Shown piece after piece: positions 46,371-61,300 of a DNA stretch of 64,000 nucleotides (positions within the stretch are counted from its first letter, which is position 1; each line of letters starts with the position of its first letter). Location of the stretch: positions 36,485,769 through 36,549,768 of the forward strand of contig NC_061514.1 in NCBI RefSeq assembly GCF_022539505.1. Direction: 5' to 3'. A program made the position numbers and the translations under genes. The notes under the pieces were generated by a model. The model saw only the letters and a list, made by a program, of their open reading frames with translations, was not told the DNA's origin and did no database searches. This DNA comes from Lolium rigidum. Lineage: Eukaryota > Streptophyta > Magnoliopsida > Poales > Poaceae.

Positions 46371-49300
46371 TCAATCCAGATCGTCGCTTCTCAAGTCCAA
46401 TTTTAATGCCGATACGAGTGCTCTACATGCTCGGGCATAATCCTAGACAAACACGTCAGTGCATGGCCAATGAATACAACAAAGTATGGGAAACAAAATG
46501 CCAATGTAAGTATGTAACTCTGCCACAGCTCACCTTCACCAGTATCAGAGCCGCTGTTTGCTCATAGCAGGAATTGGATAGATCCATCTTCATAGTTCTG
46601 TAGGTATAAGCATCATCCAAAGCCTTGTCTTGTTCACTCATATGCACCCAGCAAAGGCTCCTCTTCGCATACAAGGTAGAATCATCAGGCTCAATCTGCA
46701 TTGCCTGCAGACATCAAATGATGCCGCATTAGCACCAAAGATAAAATTAGCTGTATTCAAATCAAACCAAAGCATTTCTTGTCTAGAGACTACATACATA
46801 AGCATTGACCAAATAGGACACAAGAATCGGATATAAGGCGTAACAGTTTGTACACGGAGATAATCTAGCAACAATATATAAATTAAGCAACTGTTCCATA
46901 GTTCTGAGAATTTTGGCCTCATAGGCCAGAAAGGGGTTCATCAGCAAGTAAAGTGCACAGCAGAACTTGTGAAGAAGTATATGATGCAAGACTATACCTT
47001 GGTATAGAGAGCCAACGCATCAGCATAACTATTTTCCTCAAATGCAGCATCCCCTTGTATTTTCAAAGCAAAACCATCATTTTCCTCGAATTTAGCATCC
47101 CCTTGCTCTTTCAAAGCACATCCATCATTTGAATTGAGGAGAGGAACCTAAATAAAATGAACAACTTAAATTCAAACAGAATATAAAATGCAAATTTACT
47201 CTTGAATTTACAAGCATGTTGAATTATTACATCATTGCCTCCAGGGGCTGTAAGAGGGGAAAGAATCTTAACGCAGTCCTTAAATCCTTTCGTTGCAGCA
47301 ATTTTCGCTGCTGTTCTACCGAACTGTTCAAAAGGATATCAAGGGTAAATCTCACAAATAAACAAGGGCAAGCTTATGCAATGAAAAGTTATGTTAATAA
47401 CAGAAAAATGTGGCGAAGGCATTTATACTCATGTCACTATGAGACTCAAAATATGACGAATTATAGGGGATTGTGCAGTGCATGTATTACTGTAGCAAAG
47501 TAAAGTACAGACGAATTTTTTTTCGATAAAGGAAATATATTAATATCAGAAGATACCAATTAAACCCAGTCTCTGCAACAACGCACCACCCTAATAGCAG
47601 TACGGATGCACACAGTCAAAACAGAGAAAAGAAAACTAAGAAATAAAAGTCCCGCCACTGTATCCCAGGCCTAGCAAGACAACACCTGAAATACAGACTC
47701 TCCAAAAGTAACTCCTCCAATAATGGAACACTGCATCAGCACCGTCGTCGCCCGATCAAAGATCTTATGTTTTCACCCTGAAAATAGTCCCCGCTCTCAA
47801 AACATTGCCTCCAACAAGGTCATTGCAAGGCACAACTAGTTAAGACGAGACCTTGGGTTTTCACCCTGAAAGGTAGAACTCTGAACTTCACATGTGTTGT
47901 CGCCCCCACTTTCATACCACTGCTGCGAATCCCGAAACACCAAGCAAGCTCCTCAACATCGCGAAGAGTTGATTCTTTAGCTAATCTCCCAATCCCGCCT
48001 GATGATATTCTCTGCTTCCGACTTCACCATGGACCAAAAGTCTCTTGATGTCAACACAGAACAGAGCTTCACGCCACTCCCTCCGGAACCAAACGGTCGG
48101 AACAAAAGCATGGGTGCGCGCGACCGAATACCACCAGATCATGTGAACTCTAGGCAAAAGATGCACTGTTACTTTCACCGTCGGAGCCTTCCGGAACTCA
48201 TCACTCCGGCTAGATGAAGAAAGATCGGCATCCGGAACGTCTTCATCTTCGCGAAAGAAGAACCCTAGGACCACCACCATGAAAACCGGAACGGCCAGCC
48301 CCCACGCCGCCACCATGGCTGGGAACCACGTCTATCTTCCTCCTCCAACCCAGCCGGTGGAGGCCGGCAGCCGTCGGGATAGCGGCTACGCACGCCCACG
48401 ACACGGACATGGCCGCCGCCTCGCGACCATGTACCTTGCCACACAGATGAATATATATGTCTAGACTAAATGGGTGTATGTGTAGTCAGGTGCATGAATG
48501 CTTTTTTTTCGAGAACCCGCAAGAGATCTGCGCGTCATTTCATTAAGATTAAGGGGAAAACGATTACACCCGAACCATGGGCTCAGAACATCCACCATGC
48601 CGCATAAAAGCGGCGGACAACACATACACTACTCCTCTCGCCAACCCACGCCTACAAGAAAGCCACAAGCCCCAATCCTGGCAAACTACATCGATAACAT
48701 GGTGGACCGTAGAGGCAGTATCCTCGAAGACTCTGGCGTTCCGCTCGAGCCACAGGGATCTCAGGATGAGCATGATAGCGGAGTTGGTGACTCTAGCATC
48801 CGCCGTAGGCAGCCCCTCCACCGCACTCGACCACCATGCCGGCAACCTGCTGCCGGCCGTAGGCGCCGGAATCTGCACTCCAGCGCGCCTCGAGAAGCCA
48901 TCCCAAACCAATCGAGCGAAGGGACAGTGCAGAGAAAGATGGTCCGTCGTCTCCGCGGCGACGGAGCAGAGGGGACACAATACGTGAGAGGGAAGGCCTC
49001 GCCGAAGCCGACGGTCCGCCGTCCAACACCTCCCACGAAGAGAAAGCCACGCATGGAAGCGGAATTTGTACGGCGCGAAGGAATTCCAGACATGCACCGC
49101 ACCGGGGAGGGCGGTCGTGCCGTGAAAGAACATACGATACGCGGGCCGCACCGTGAAAGTACCGTCTTCCGTCCACTTCCACCGGAAAGTGCCAGCCCCG
49201 CCGTTGATGGGGACGGCAGCAACGGCGGCCCAGAGCCGTAGATACTGCACAACTGCATCGACCGACAACTCTCCCCCAATATCAGCCGCCCATGCATGGT

Positions 49301-52300
49301 TGAGGAGCCCATCCCGCACAGATCTTCGCTTGACGACACCCGGCCTAACTAGCTTGAGCACCTCCGGAGCCACAGCTGCGACAGAGAGGCCTTGGATCCA
49401 GGGGTCCTCCCAAAACAAGAGGCTAGCGCCGGAGCCAACGAGAGATGACCACCGAAGCATTGAACATGGCAGCAGCATTCGCCCGAACGGCGAACCTAAA
49501 CCCTGTCCAAGACTTGGTGAGATCTGTGCGTTGCAACCACATCCAGCGAGCGCGCAGCGCCGCATGCATCCACCGTAAATTCGGAAGGCCAAGTCCTCCC
49601 AGATGCTTAGGTGCACACACGGCATCCCAAGCGACCAAGCAATTGCCGCCATGCGCCTCATTCTTACCGGCCCACAAGAAGCCGCGCCGAAGCTTGTCCA
49701 CCGCCTGGAGGAACCAGGGATCGACGTCAAGGGCCAGCAGTTGGTACACCACCGATGCAGCCATAACCGCACGCACATACGCCACCCAAGGTGCATGAAT
49801 GCTTAAACCAGCCTCTTTGAATCATTTTGTTATTTTTCTTTTGTGGCAAGGAGAGATCCTGTCAACTCCAGTATTAGATAGAACATTTGTGAGAGATCAG
49901 ATATAGGCCTTCATTGTGGGCCATTTTACCCCAAAGTTCACTGAGTTATGAAAGAACTCCACTAATTATGACAGAGTTTCACACTTTCACAGTACCATAT
50001 TTCGTAAGTGCCACTTCCCATCTTCTATCCTACTCCGTATTATCTAACCCAATCAGAACTGCCCAAAACTCTCAGTTAAACAGTACAGCACATTTCTTGT
50101 GGACTCAAAAATCAATATTGGTCCTTAGCAGGCTAGTGAATTTCATTCCTTCGAAGTAACAGCCTTCGGCCCTTTTCATGGACCAAAATTCATTTAAACA
50201 TGAATACTATACATAAAACAGGCTAGTAAAGCAATGTTTTACGAAACCTAATTAACCCCAAATAGCAACATGTGGCAATATTTAAGGTCTTACTCAAATG
50301 GCCTGAATTTACATGTGTTCTTAGCCACTCTCTTATAACATTCTAAAAATCTAAGCAGCTAAATTAGCAATCCATAGCCAGTTCAGAGGATAAACAAGAG
50401 TGACAAGTAACAATTCAAGTAGCAGTACGGAAACTCACTTCATCAGGAATATTTGCATCAGCGCCAGCATCCAACAAACACTTCATGCAGTCAGTGAAGC
50501 CATAGGATGCAGCTATTATTAATGGTGTTACAGGCCTACCAGCATTGACATCAGCACCAGCCTGAAACATGGAATGTGTATAATGTAGAATGCTGAAGAT
50601 AGTGTTTCTAAACAATGCAACAGTTTCCCTTCGCAAAAAACTTTCTATGGTAGGAGCTCCGAAGCGACAAGGGCACTGCACCTTAACAAGTAGCTCCGCG
50701 CAATTCAGTGAAGAAGAGAAGATAGCCATCGATAGTGGTGTATAGAATAACTGCGTAACACTGTTAGGCTGGAGAGAAAGAAAAGATTACTTGCTGATAA
50801 ACAATGACGAGAAGAGTACTAGAGATAAATAAATTATCAAAGTTTGATATGCAACATTTAGCAAAACATGGAAATTTTAAACGAAAATAGTTTGCACACC
50901 ATAAAAATGATTTTTTTCGATAATATAAAAATAAAAATGGGAACAACAATACTATCATCTTTGATTTTATTAACTGTATCATCTTATATATATTTAATAA
51001 GTAATAAGAGACTCCTTTCAGTCCAGCACAATTTTGATTTTCGGTATAATCAGCACATACAAAACTCTAACCGGGGGAAAACATAGCTGGAATGTGGAGT
51101 CCAGCTGATTAACAGTAACATAATTTCCCGTTTGCCATCTAGAAGATGCCAGAAGGCTGATTATTCAATACTACAGTCCAACCGACTTACATAAGAAAGA
51201 CTAAATTTCCATTTAGCAGGACACAGGAGGCAGATTGTTATCAATCCAAACAAACTGATAGCTTAAGAACCGTAATTGGAGACGGAAGAGTATGTACAGG
51301 AAAGGTTGATTAGTTGATGTCAGCTAGCTCCTTAACCGGATAAAGTTCAGATCTACGATTTAGATTTCATATGACAGGGAATATGCAAATAGTATTATAG
51401 GGTGTGTGCCGATTCTGAACCACTAAATTTACCTGCTGATAAAAGAATATAAAAGGCTGGAAATGTAAATTCTATTATAGTGTACCAAATCAATTAGAAG
51501 GGGATATCAAGTCGAGTTGCACTAGCGAGAAATGCGTCACACAACCACTTTCAGTTTTGAGACAAAATAAACTATGCAAATCTAAATAAAAAGGTGTGCA
51601 TAGTTCTCAATTCGCTCCGCCTATACATCAAATGTCTACGTTCACTTTATGATAGCAATGATAAAATACTACTCCCTTCATTTCAAATTTACTGACTCAG
51701 CCTTGTCTAGATACATATATATTTATACACTAAAATGCGTTTATCTAGATAAAGTTGAGTCAATTAATTTGGAACAGAGGAAGTAGTGGCTAAGATATAT
51801 ATGTAGCTCATGCAGATACACAGGGATAACTAGTTGGTATACCGAAAACTGGATCAAATAAACAATCAAACAGCACAACACAAGACAACACAACACCTAA
51901 GCTTCGTAGACGCTAACGTCAGAGTAAACCCGCACATAACATACCCAGTACCAATACATGAATGCCAGTAACTAAGCAGTTCTATGGATAAGGTGGGAAG
52001 AAGTGAGGAGGACAGGTGAGCACCATCACACGGGTACAGTTGATTAAACTATAGTTCGTCTCACCGTGCAACAACAACAACATTAAAATCTTTTTCCTAA
52101 GTAAGTTTGGGTAGACTAGATATAAAACTCAGCAGAATAGTCCGGTCTCACCATGACTTACCTTAATGTGAATACACAGAGAATCATGGTTTAACCATGC
52201 TATCATCTAGCGCAGTCATCAAGATTCTAATAAATTTTAATCAAGGAAAGATCTAATGGTAAATGAGCAAATGATACGTGATAAAAGAAGTAGAACACAA

Positions 52301-55300
52301 AGAAACATAAGAGATAAGAGCCAGACAGTAAAACAGAAGTCCTGGCTCAGCTGAGTCAAGGAAGTATAACAGCACCATTCCACCTTAGCAGGACCAAATT
52401 GTTGGACTAGGCAGGGTTGGGAAAGGGGAGACATATAAGAACACTGCTAAGTCCAGCCGTATAAATCCAGTCATGAAATCTGAGCTATATTGAAGGGAAT
52501 ATTACACTGTACACAGAAAACATATAATATTAAACAGAAATAGCAAACCAAAGATGGGAAAAAAGAATTATTACATCTGCCTGATGCCTTAACAACAATT
52601 CCAACATTCTCACATTTCCTTTATCAGCAGCAATGTGTAGTGGTGTTCCATTTTCACATATAGGGTCAACATATGCTCCCCTGGACAATAATAACTCTGC
52701 TATTTCACAGGTATCTGGATGGAATAAATGAAAATGCTCAGTCACATTACCATCAAGGATACACCGAAAATAATATGAAAAGATAGCTTATTACCTCGGG
52801 TGTTAGCTGCCCATAACTTGGCTGACTTTGGGTCGGTATGTGTGCCTGGATGAATAACTTGGTAGCTTATTATGTGCCAATATGGGTAGGATAGCTAAGG
52901 AAACTAGAAAAACATACTGTCGTTTTTTGCAGGTAGAATTTATGACTAGATTCATATTAGCCTTGCGGTCTTTGTCCATTGCAATTAGAAAGCCGACATG
53001 CCTTTTTTAATAAACAAAATGTTTAATGGTAAAATACAACCACCCATGGCCAAGTGCCTAAATATTTCAAAAGCAAATGTCAATGGGACATTTCTACAAA
53101 CCTAAGCTAAACTAAATATGAAAACAATACAATACGTAAGCAAACCGAAGAGCACAAGCTAGAGTGCTCGCGAGGTGCGAAACCCTACTCGCCATCCGCT
53201 GCTCCGGAGACGGCCTCCACACCGGCCAGCCATGGCCTCCACCCCCTCCCCACAATCGATCGACGATGAGCTCTCCCCGTGTGGCCGCGAGGACCGGTGG
53301 CGTGGCTGGGCTCAGATTTAGAAGACTCCCCAGTTCCTACCGCGATGTGCGCGCGGGGAAGCAACCAGCGGCACAAGCAGATGTGTCGGGGAGCTCTTGA
53401 GCCCGCCTGGAGCCACGTTCAGAGGTCCACCGAAACAAGCCAGGGGCCATCGACAAGCTGGACGCCTCTTGGGAGGATCCCAAGCATGAGCAGTGGAAAC
53501 ACGCGAGCGGCTGTCACGGAGGAAAGAAGGTTGTTGCGGCGAAGGCAGTGCGCAAGTGGCGCGATGGCAGCACCATCAAAGTTTGACGACCTCTACCTCC
53601 TATGCACCTAGCCGGGGCATCGAGCAGCAGACTGCCTCACTGGCCCTGTGTGCTTGTGGTGCGACGAAGTTGGGCACATGTCGGAGGGACTGCCTCCAGC
53701 ACCTCCTGCCCAAGCCACACACTCCCTCAGAGAAGAGTAATGAACCAACGACAAAGAAACATCTCGGCGAGGACTTCCCTAGAACACCAATCATGGGTGG
53801 TCGGCGGCTCTCTTGAGCGCCAGGAAGTGCAAGCAACAGTGGCCTACGCGCACCGTGCACTCATCGAATGGGTGGTCATGACATGGCAGGTGCGTAGAGT
53901 GCCCATGGCCGCATGAACACGCAGGTGTAGTCGCAGCCAAAAACGCGTGCGACGGCAGGAGTGCGCACATGATAGGTGGGGAACACGCTACGACAGTGAC
54001 ACAACAATGGTAATCACTGCGCCCCACCGGCTCAACACTGCGATGCTGGTGGACGACACACCCAGGATCCACCCTTCTGTGAGGCCCTGCCTTCGCGGAC
54101 GGTGCGTGTCGTCAGCACAGTGTCGTGCGGCGCTAGCAGTGGTGACAGGTACATGGCTCCGATTCTGTCGGCGGTGAATGCTGCTGCTGATGTCGCGAGG
54201 CCGCATCGGGACCGTAACACACATGTGGCCAGGTGTCTTTCATTGGCCCTACGAAACTAGTCGCCGCGGCTATTGAGCTCACCAGGAGCCCAACACATGT
54301 GATGTGCATCTTCCCAGACATGAAGAAAGTGGAAGCGGAAGAAGATGCGCTCAACTTGACCTTGCTCGCTACAATCGATGGCTTATGCAGGACCGTGAGC
54401 ATGGAGGTTGTGGCGCCCGCACTCACGGATTCCTACAGCCTGGTGCCTGAAGAGGAATTCTCGGTACATCGCCACAGGAGGGAGGAGCTTGTAATCTTCT
54501 TCCCCGCACCGGAGTATAGGAGTTGGTGTATGCCGATGAGGTTCTTCATATTCCCTACTTCCGCCTACGGCTCAGGCCACGGTTGTGGCGATCAGGGGCA
54601 TATGCATACGGCCTTTGCGTGCATACGGTGATATAGGGAGTGTCGGCCACAACCTGGAGCCTTGCGGCGACCGAGGCAATCTTGGAGTGGGGCGGCATAG
54701 GTGGAACATCTTCATCCTCTCACCCGGAATCGCGCAGACATCAGCATCTTCCGCCTCACGATATGGTGCCTCAATTGGGCGTCGATTGTGAAGGAGGTGG
54801 ACTTTCACATGGTGGAACCTGACTATCCCCCGTTGGCGACCACCATGCGTCTCTTCTAGGGATCGCGAAGGCGATGGACCGAGCATACCTGGCAGTAGTA
54901 CCCTTCCTCGCCGGGGGGGGGTTCACTCGCGGACGGCGGTTGAGGAGGCACCGATGCTGGGGAAGATCGCGCACCGACAAGCCAGGGTGGAAGGAGTCAA
55001 GGTCGAATCCATAGTAGACAAGTTTCTGGAACGGTGGATACGATGAACAAGAATCATGGCTGCCAAAAAATATGGAACGACGAGGGTATACATCTATAGA
55101 ACGTACCGTCCGATAGGTTGGATGCAACTCGAATGATTTGAGGACGATGAAACTAGGATGATACAATGGATCAAGGCAGATAGATGATAACATTGGAGGG
55201 AAACCACATTTTCTTCCATAGATTCCTCAAAACTGACAGGCGGCGCATCCAAGCGTGATTCAGTCGACAACGGGCGGACAACGAACACGCCTATGCTGGC

Positions 55301-58300
55301 AGTTGCTGCTAATGTCGTTGTGGTCCAGATTGGAGACCAGTCTTGAAGCGGCTCTCTAGAAGGTGCAGAGCACGTTTGTCTGGACGACATGGAGCAGGAG
55401 GTTAGCGCAGAGCTCGTCTTGCGGATCAGGAAAAACATGGGCTAGGAAGGACTAGTACGCGAGGCAGTGGTCCAACTTTTCTCTCATATGTCCAACACGA
55501 AAATGCAACTCCAAGGGACGAGGAGAAGCAACAAGTACTGGAGCCTACCTCCACTAGATCGGAGAGCCACCTTCTTGCGCCGCTAGTGCCACCATGGCCC
55601 ACGAACGAATGCCCCCACGAGTTGGACGTTTTTAGGCCTGCGACAAGGGATAAGGATCATCATGACCTGGGCCAGCAGGAGTCTCCCGCTCGCATGGAAG
55701 GTGATGGCCTGCCACAGTGGGGCGAGCTACAACTCGAGACAAACAACACTTTGGAGGTTGGCAATAATGGAACCATGAAGGTTGGCACCGATGTCGCCAC
55801 CTCTTGGGATGTCTTGCTAACACCTGTCCTATCTCTCGTAACTCGCCCGCCAGAGAACTCCCCTACGATTCCTACGGGAGACAAAATAGATGAGGAGATC
55901 AAGGCGGATGCTCCACCGATCAGCATTTCCTCCCCACAATCGGCGAGGCAAGCAACGACGATGATAACAGCTAGCCCAAGCCCCTCGGATGATGTGACAC
56001 TCGGTGAGTTTTTCTTAGCTGCAAACTTGCGATCGGACATGCTAATGCAAACCCTGGCAATCTAACGCATGCTCCTGGGGCTGAATTTCCGCCCTCGACG
56101 CAGTCCAAGGATCTCAGGGCAACGAGGCAGGCTCAGTGCGAAGATGAAGGTTGTTCGCAATCTGATGAGGAGGCTAGGGTTGATCTTCGGGTACGAGATG
56201 CCTTCCAAGGCTTCCTTGGAGGCGTACTACAAATACTACGAGTTGTAGATGATTGTTGACATGATCCAGGCTATCTCGAAGCTCTAGGAATGGTCGCTTT
56301 CCACGATCAAGGAATGTTAACCACCACTTGTGGGCCATTCTGGTGGCCACATGGTGGTGGCGTGATCATCACGTAAGCCAACCTACCTCGTGTGTAAATA
56401 TGACCCAATGTCTTACGAACATACATGGTCTGTAACATGCAATGCCTTAATGGTCTCGCACGTCGTACGGTCATGAAGAGTGCCATGGACACAACATGTG
56501 CATCGATTGTTTGAGACTAAACTTGTTGTAACCCAGTCAATTGTAATGGAAACCCTAAGCATGGATTTCGATGCGTACTTCTGTTTATCAGCTATCGATA
56601 CGAGGGGTGGGATCATCGTAGCATGGATTAATAGTCTAGTGCAGCTCGATAGCGCCCACGTTGACGTTTACAGTGTCACGGCCGGCTAGAGTGAGCCTAG
56701 TTGGGGGGAGCACTAGGGTGGTGGATGACTTGTGTCTATGGCCCCCAGGAAGATGATGATAAGATCACCTTCATTGACATGCTTCGGGTCATCCGGTCAT
56801 CCCGCCCAGGATCGCGGGTCCTTTGGGAGGCGGTACACTTAGTCGAATGAGAGGGAGGGCCTGACCCTTGTGAGGCTTCCCATGGTGTTTTTAACGATGG
56901 ATTGGGAGGAACTCTTCAACATTTGTTCCCTATGCCGCCTCGCGAAGGTCATGGCTAACCGTCTCATGCTTGACTTCACTATGCAAGCCGGGGGGGGGGA
57001 GCGCTTCCAATTCGCACGCTAGTGGTTGAAATGGGATAGCTTTAGAGAGGTGGTGAATGTCGATTAAGGAGAGATAGATGGATACCCAGACTCAAGAGCT
57101 GGCGCCACAAAAAGGTTTGGAGTGTAAAACAACAGTTGATGATAGCACGTGAGGTGATCCTACAGCTCGATATCACAATGGAATCCATGGGGCTTACGTC
57201 TGGAGAGTGCAACATTCGGGCGCATCTCAAACAGACCTACCTAGGGTTGTCTTTGCTAGAGCGTACTATGGCCCATATGCATGCCAAGATCACATGGTTG
57301 AGCGGCAACATTCGGACGCATCTCAAACGAACGTACGTAGGGTGGTGTGAAGACAACTTTCCTTCACCAGCATGCCTCACATAGATGGTAGAAGAAACAT
57401 CATTTATAGCTTAGAGGTTGACGGCGCGGTCATTTTACCATGCGGCCATGGCTGAGGCATCCTACAACCACTGACAGAGCCTCATAGGTACATCACAATA
57501 CAGAGAGAACTCACTAGACCTAGATTTCCTAGGTACTCACTGAGAGGACCCGTCGGGAACTTGAGGCAACATTCATCGAGGAGGAGATCTTGGAAGTGAT
57601 GAGGTGCCTACTTCCAGGGAAGGCGTCGACACCGGATGTGTTCACGACTAAGTTCCTCCAAGGGTGTTGGGGGGCCATGAAGAGTGACTTCATGGATGCT
57701 TTGAACAAACTCTTCGGGATGTGCGGGAACTAGTTCCACAACTTGATCCAAGCTTTATTGATCTTGCTGTCGAAGTGACTAGATGTGGTCATGCTGGGCG
57801 ACTACCGCCATATCAGCTTGATCCACATATTCACGAAACTGGTAGCCAAGACCCTAACTCTAAGGTTGGCATCAAGGATGGAGTCGTTGTTGGATAGGGA
57901 AAAATGTGCTTTCATTCAAAAGTGATGCATCCTTGACAACTTCATGTTGGTACAACAGAAGACAAGGCTCTCCATAGACTGAAAGAGCCGAGGGTGTTGC
58001 TTAAGCTAGAAATTTCACAAGCCTTCGACTACATCACATGGGGGTTCCTCTTCTAGATACTGTACAGATCGGGTTCGAAACAAGGTTTAGGGAGCTGGTT
58101 GCCATCCTCCTATACACGTCTAGCATCAGGGTGGTGCTACATGGCGAGTCCCCCCCCCCCCCCCCAATCTAGCACCAGAGGGGCTTGAGAAAAAGTGATC
58201 CCTTGTCAGCGACATTGTTCGTGCTGGTAATGAACATGCTAACCAGGGTGTTGACTAAGGCCATCGAGTTGGGTGTCCTGAGACACTTAGCATGCCATGA

Positions 58301-61300
58301 GCTACGAACCACGATATCAGTCTATGTTGACGATGTAGAGATGTTTTGTCACTCCGGATGAGGCGGAATTATGCGCAGTGCACGACTCGAGCTCTTCGTA
58401 CATGCATTCGGGCTGCACATGAACTTCATGAAGTGCTCGATCTCCCCGATTGCATGCTCCAAGTGGATTATCTGGAGCGACAACAATCATGGAGTGCCAG
58501 TTGACACCCTACCCCGTCAAATACCTACTCATTCCACTCACCATTAGATGTCTAACTAGTGAGGCATATCAACCGGTGGTTGACCACATCATGGATAAAC
58601 TACCCACCTAGAAAGCATTCATGATGCCAAGGGAAGGGCGGCTGGCCATGATGAGATAGGTGCTTGTTGCGATCCCACTTGACCAACTCATAGTGTTATC
58701 CCTAAACAAGAAAGCACTCAAGGAGGTGAATAAGATCTTGTGCGGATTCCTTTTGGTGGGAAGGAATGACACTAAGGGCGAACACTGCCATGTCAACTTG
58801 GACAAGGTTGCCGGGCTGTTTTGGTATGGTGGTTTGGGTATCCCTGACCTCACATGCATGACCATCATCCTTACGGTCCCTTGGTTTTACACGATGCCCG
58901 CATATCCATTGCGACCTTGGCGCGAGTTGGATATGTAGTTCTCCGAGGAATGAACATTGGGTTTTCCATGTCTCCACCGCCATGGTGCTAGGGGTTGGTT
59001 CTTCCTCCCTATTCCGGCATGGTAGATGTATTGACGACAAATCGATTGAGGAGCTAGTGCTAGATCTTTTGCACTCGGTCAGGAGTTGACCATGTAAGTG
59101 CCGCACGTGTAGCAGACACTAGTCAACCGCAGCTGGATTACCGACTTTTCGAGGGCATTAAACATGCTTTGCCTACGGCAATACGTTCAACTCTGGGTCC
59201 TACATGGCGTGCGACACTCAGATGCACCGCAATACGTCTAACTCTGGGTCCTACATGGGGTGCAGCTCTCAGATGCGCCAGACAACCTTGTTTGGTGATG
59301 CACGTCGGACGGTTACACCTCTCGATCCTGTTACGCTGCCCTCTTCCAGGGGTCGATGTCTCAACATCGTGGAAGCTAAACTAGATGACATGGGCGCCAC
59401 TGAGGGTGAGGTTCTTCGTCTGCCTCGCTTGTCAGGACAGATGTTGGACAGGTGGTCGGCTTGCACGACGGGGTCTCCGACACCCACCGAGATGCCCGTT
59501 GTGTGACCAAACTGAGGAGACCGTGGAGCATATCCCGACGGGATGCCCTTTCTCCAGGACGATGTGAAAATGAGGTTCTATCCTAGATAATATCCATGAC
59601 CCAACTCTCGGTTGTTGAGGGCGACTTCACTGAGTGGTGGGTGTTGGTGATGCGGTCCACACCCTGATACATGCGCAAATGATCTCCGGCACTGATTATG
59701 CTCACGACGTGGTGGATTTGAATGCATTTGAACAAGGTCATCTTCAACAATGCTAAACCCTCTATATCCTCACTAGTGGACACGTTTAAGGCTGAAGCAT
59801 GATCGTGGGCAAGCATGTGGGCAAGGGGTCTTCGCCAGCTTATCCCCTAAATAGCTTTTGGGTTGAGTTGTATGGTGTGGTGTTATTCCTCTCTTGGACT
59901 TGTAAAATTACCCTTTATTCTATCAATGCATCCTTTTGCGCTTTCGCAAAAAAAAAAAGCAAACTGGAAAATTATTGCAACATAGGTTGGACCTAAAAAA
60001 AGGCTTTTGAGCAGCTGACCAACAAAACTTGGTCCAGACCAATTTGTAAGCATAGGAAATACAACAAACAAAAAATAAAAATACCCGAGCATACCCAACC
60101 AGCAAGACCAAAATTGTTTTTCCAAGCCAACTGGCATTTTAAGGTCTACTTTGAGTCTTGTTCAACTGTAGTTATGTGCTTTGTTCGAGGGAAAATTTTA
60201 TGCACATCATATACTCGTTGAACTAGCTATCTAAATAAATAAAACATCAAGAAACTATATGCTGTCTATTGTCTCTAGATTGAAAATACTACCTAGTATT
60301 AGCCAAAAAATGCGTCGCTGATTAAATGTTGGTGTCCACACCTTTAGTTAATCGCTACAAAAGTACAATGTGCAATACAACAACATAATAACTGAAATTT
60401 ACTGCAAGACAGACATCGCAACAAGTTTTGGGTACTATGAAGCGAAACGGAAAAGCTGCGGAGTAACAAACCGAGTACTTGCTGCATAATGCGGCGGAGT
60501 AAACCCTTTCATATTTGTTTTGTCTGGCTTAGCACCATGATCAAGAAGAAACCTGACAACTGATGTAGATCCACAGCCATATGTTGCATATGATAGAGGC
60601 ATTGTACCTAGCGAGATAGCAAGATAAGCAACATTTGTCATAATCATCAAATACCCCTCCGCTTTACTGCAAAAACTATAAAATCACGAAAGGATTTAGG
60701 GGCATCCGACCCATCAAGACCAAAGTAAACGAAAATACACATATCGCTTATCATAGGCCACACTAAGCTAGACCCTGCAACATCAATAGTTTCGTATGTG
60801 TTTAAAAGCTAAATTGATAGGTGGTGATTAGGTGATTGCCTCTAGCTTCTTAAGAAACAAAGCTGTCCTTGAGCAGCATCATCAACATTTTCCGAAATTT
60901 GCAGCTTAGGAAGAACTAACTACTAATTCCACTCCAAAGCAACCAGTTTTATGTGTTCATGTTCAGGGCTGGACCAAGGTACAAGTGTACAACCTTATGG
61001 GGAATTTCTGAACTCCCTTACTATTTCAGCATATTTAGAAAGAAAAATATTCAAATTGTGAAATTTCATAGAAGGCTCCGAGCCGCCCTGCATGTGTTCC
61101 CATACAAAGACCAAGTCACCACAATAAGTATTTCAAAACTGTTCCCTCAAGCAAAATAAATAAAGCATCACTTCATGGGCCATGGACATGCCACTCTAAA
61201 TCAATCCAACACTTCAAAGCCAAAACATTGCTACCAATAACGAAAAAATTACCATCATCACCGGGAGCGTTGACGTTGAGGCGGAGATCCTTGACTAGGA

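Noticed and set aside
48498..49578. Long plus-strand ORFs over 48.5-49.6 kb
   Set aside because: They are shadows of the minus-strand LINE ORF2, which has recognisable zf-RVT motifs and defined TSDs.
53164..56065. Several 70-160 codon plus-strand ORFs as host genes
   Set aside because: They fall within the decayed LINE between its target duplications, upstream of its ORF2.
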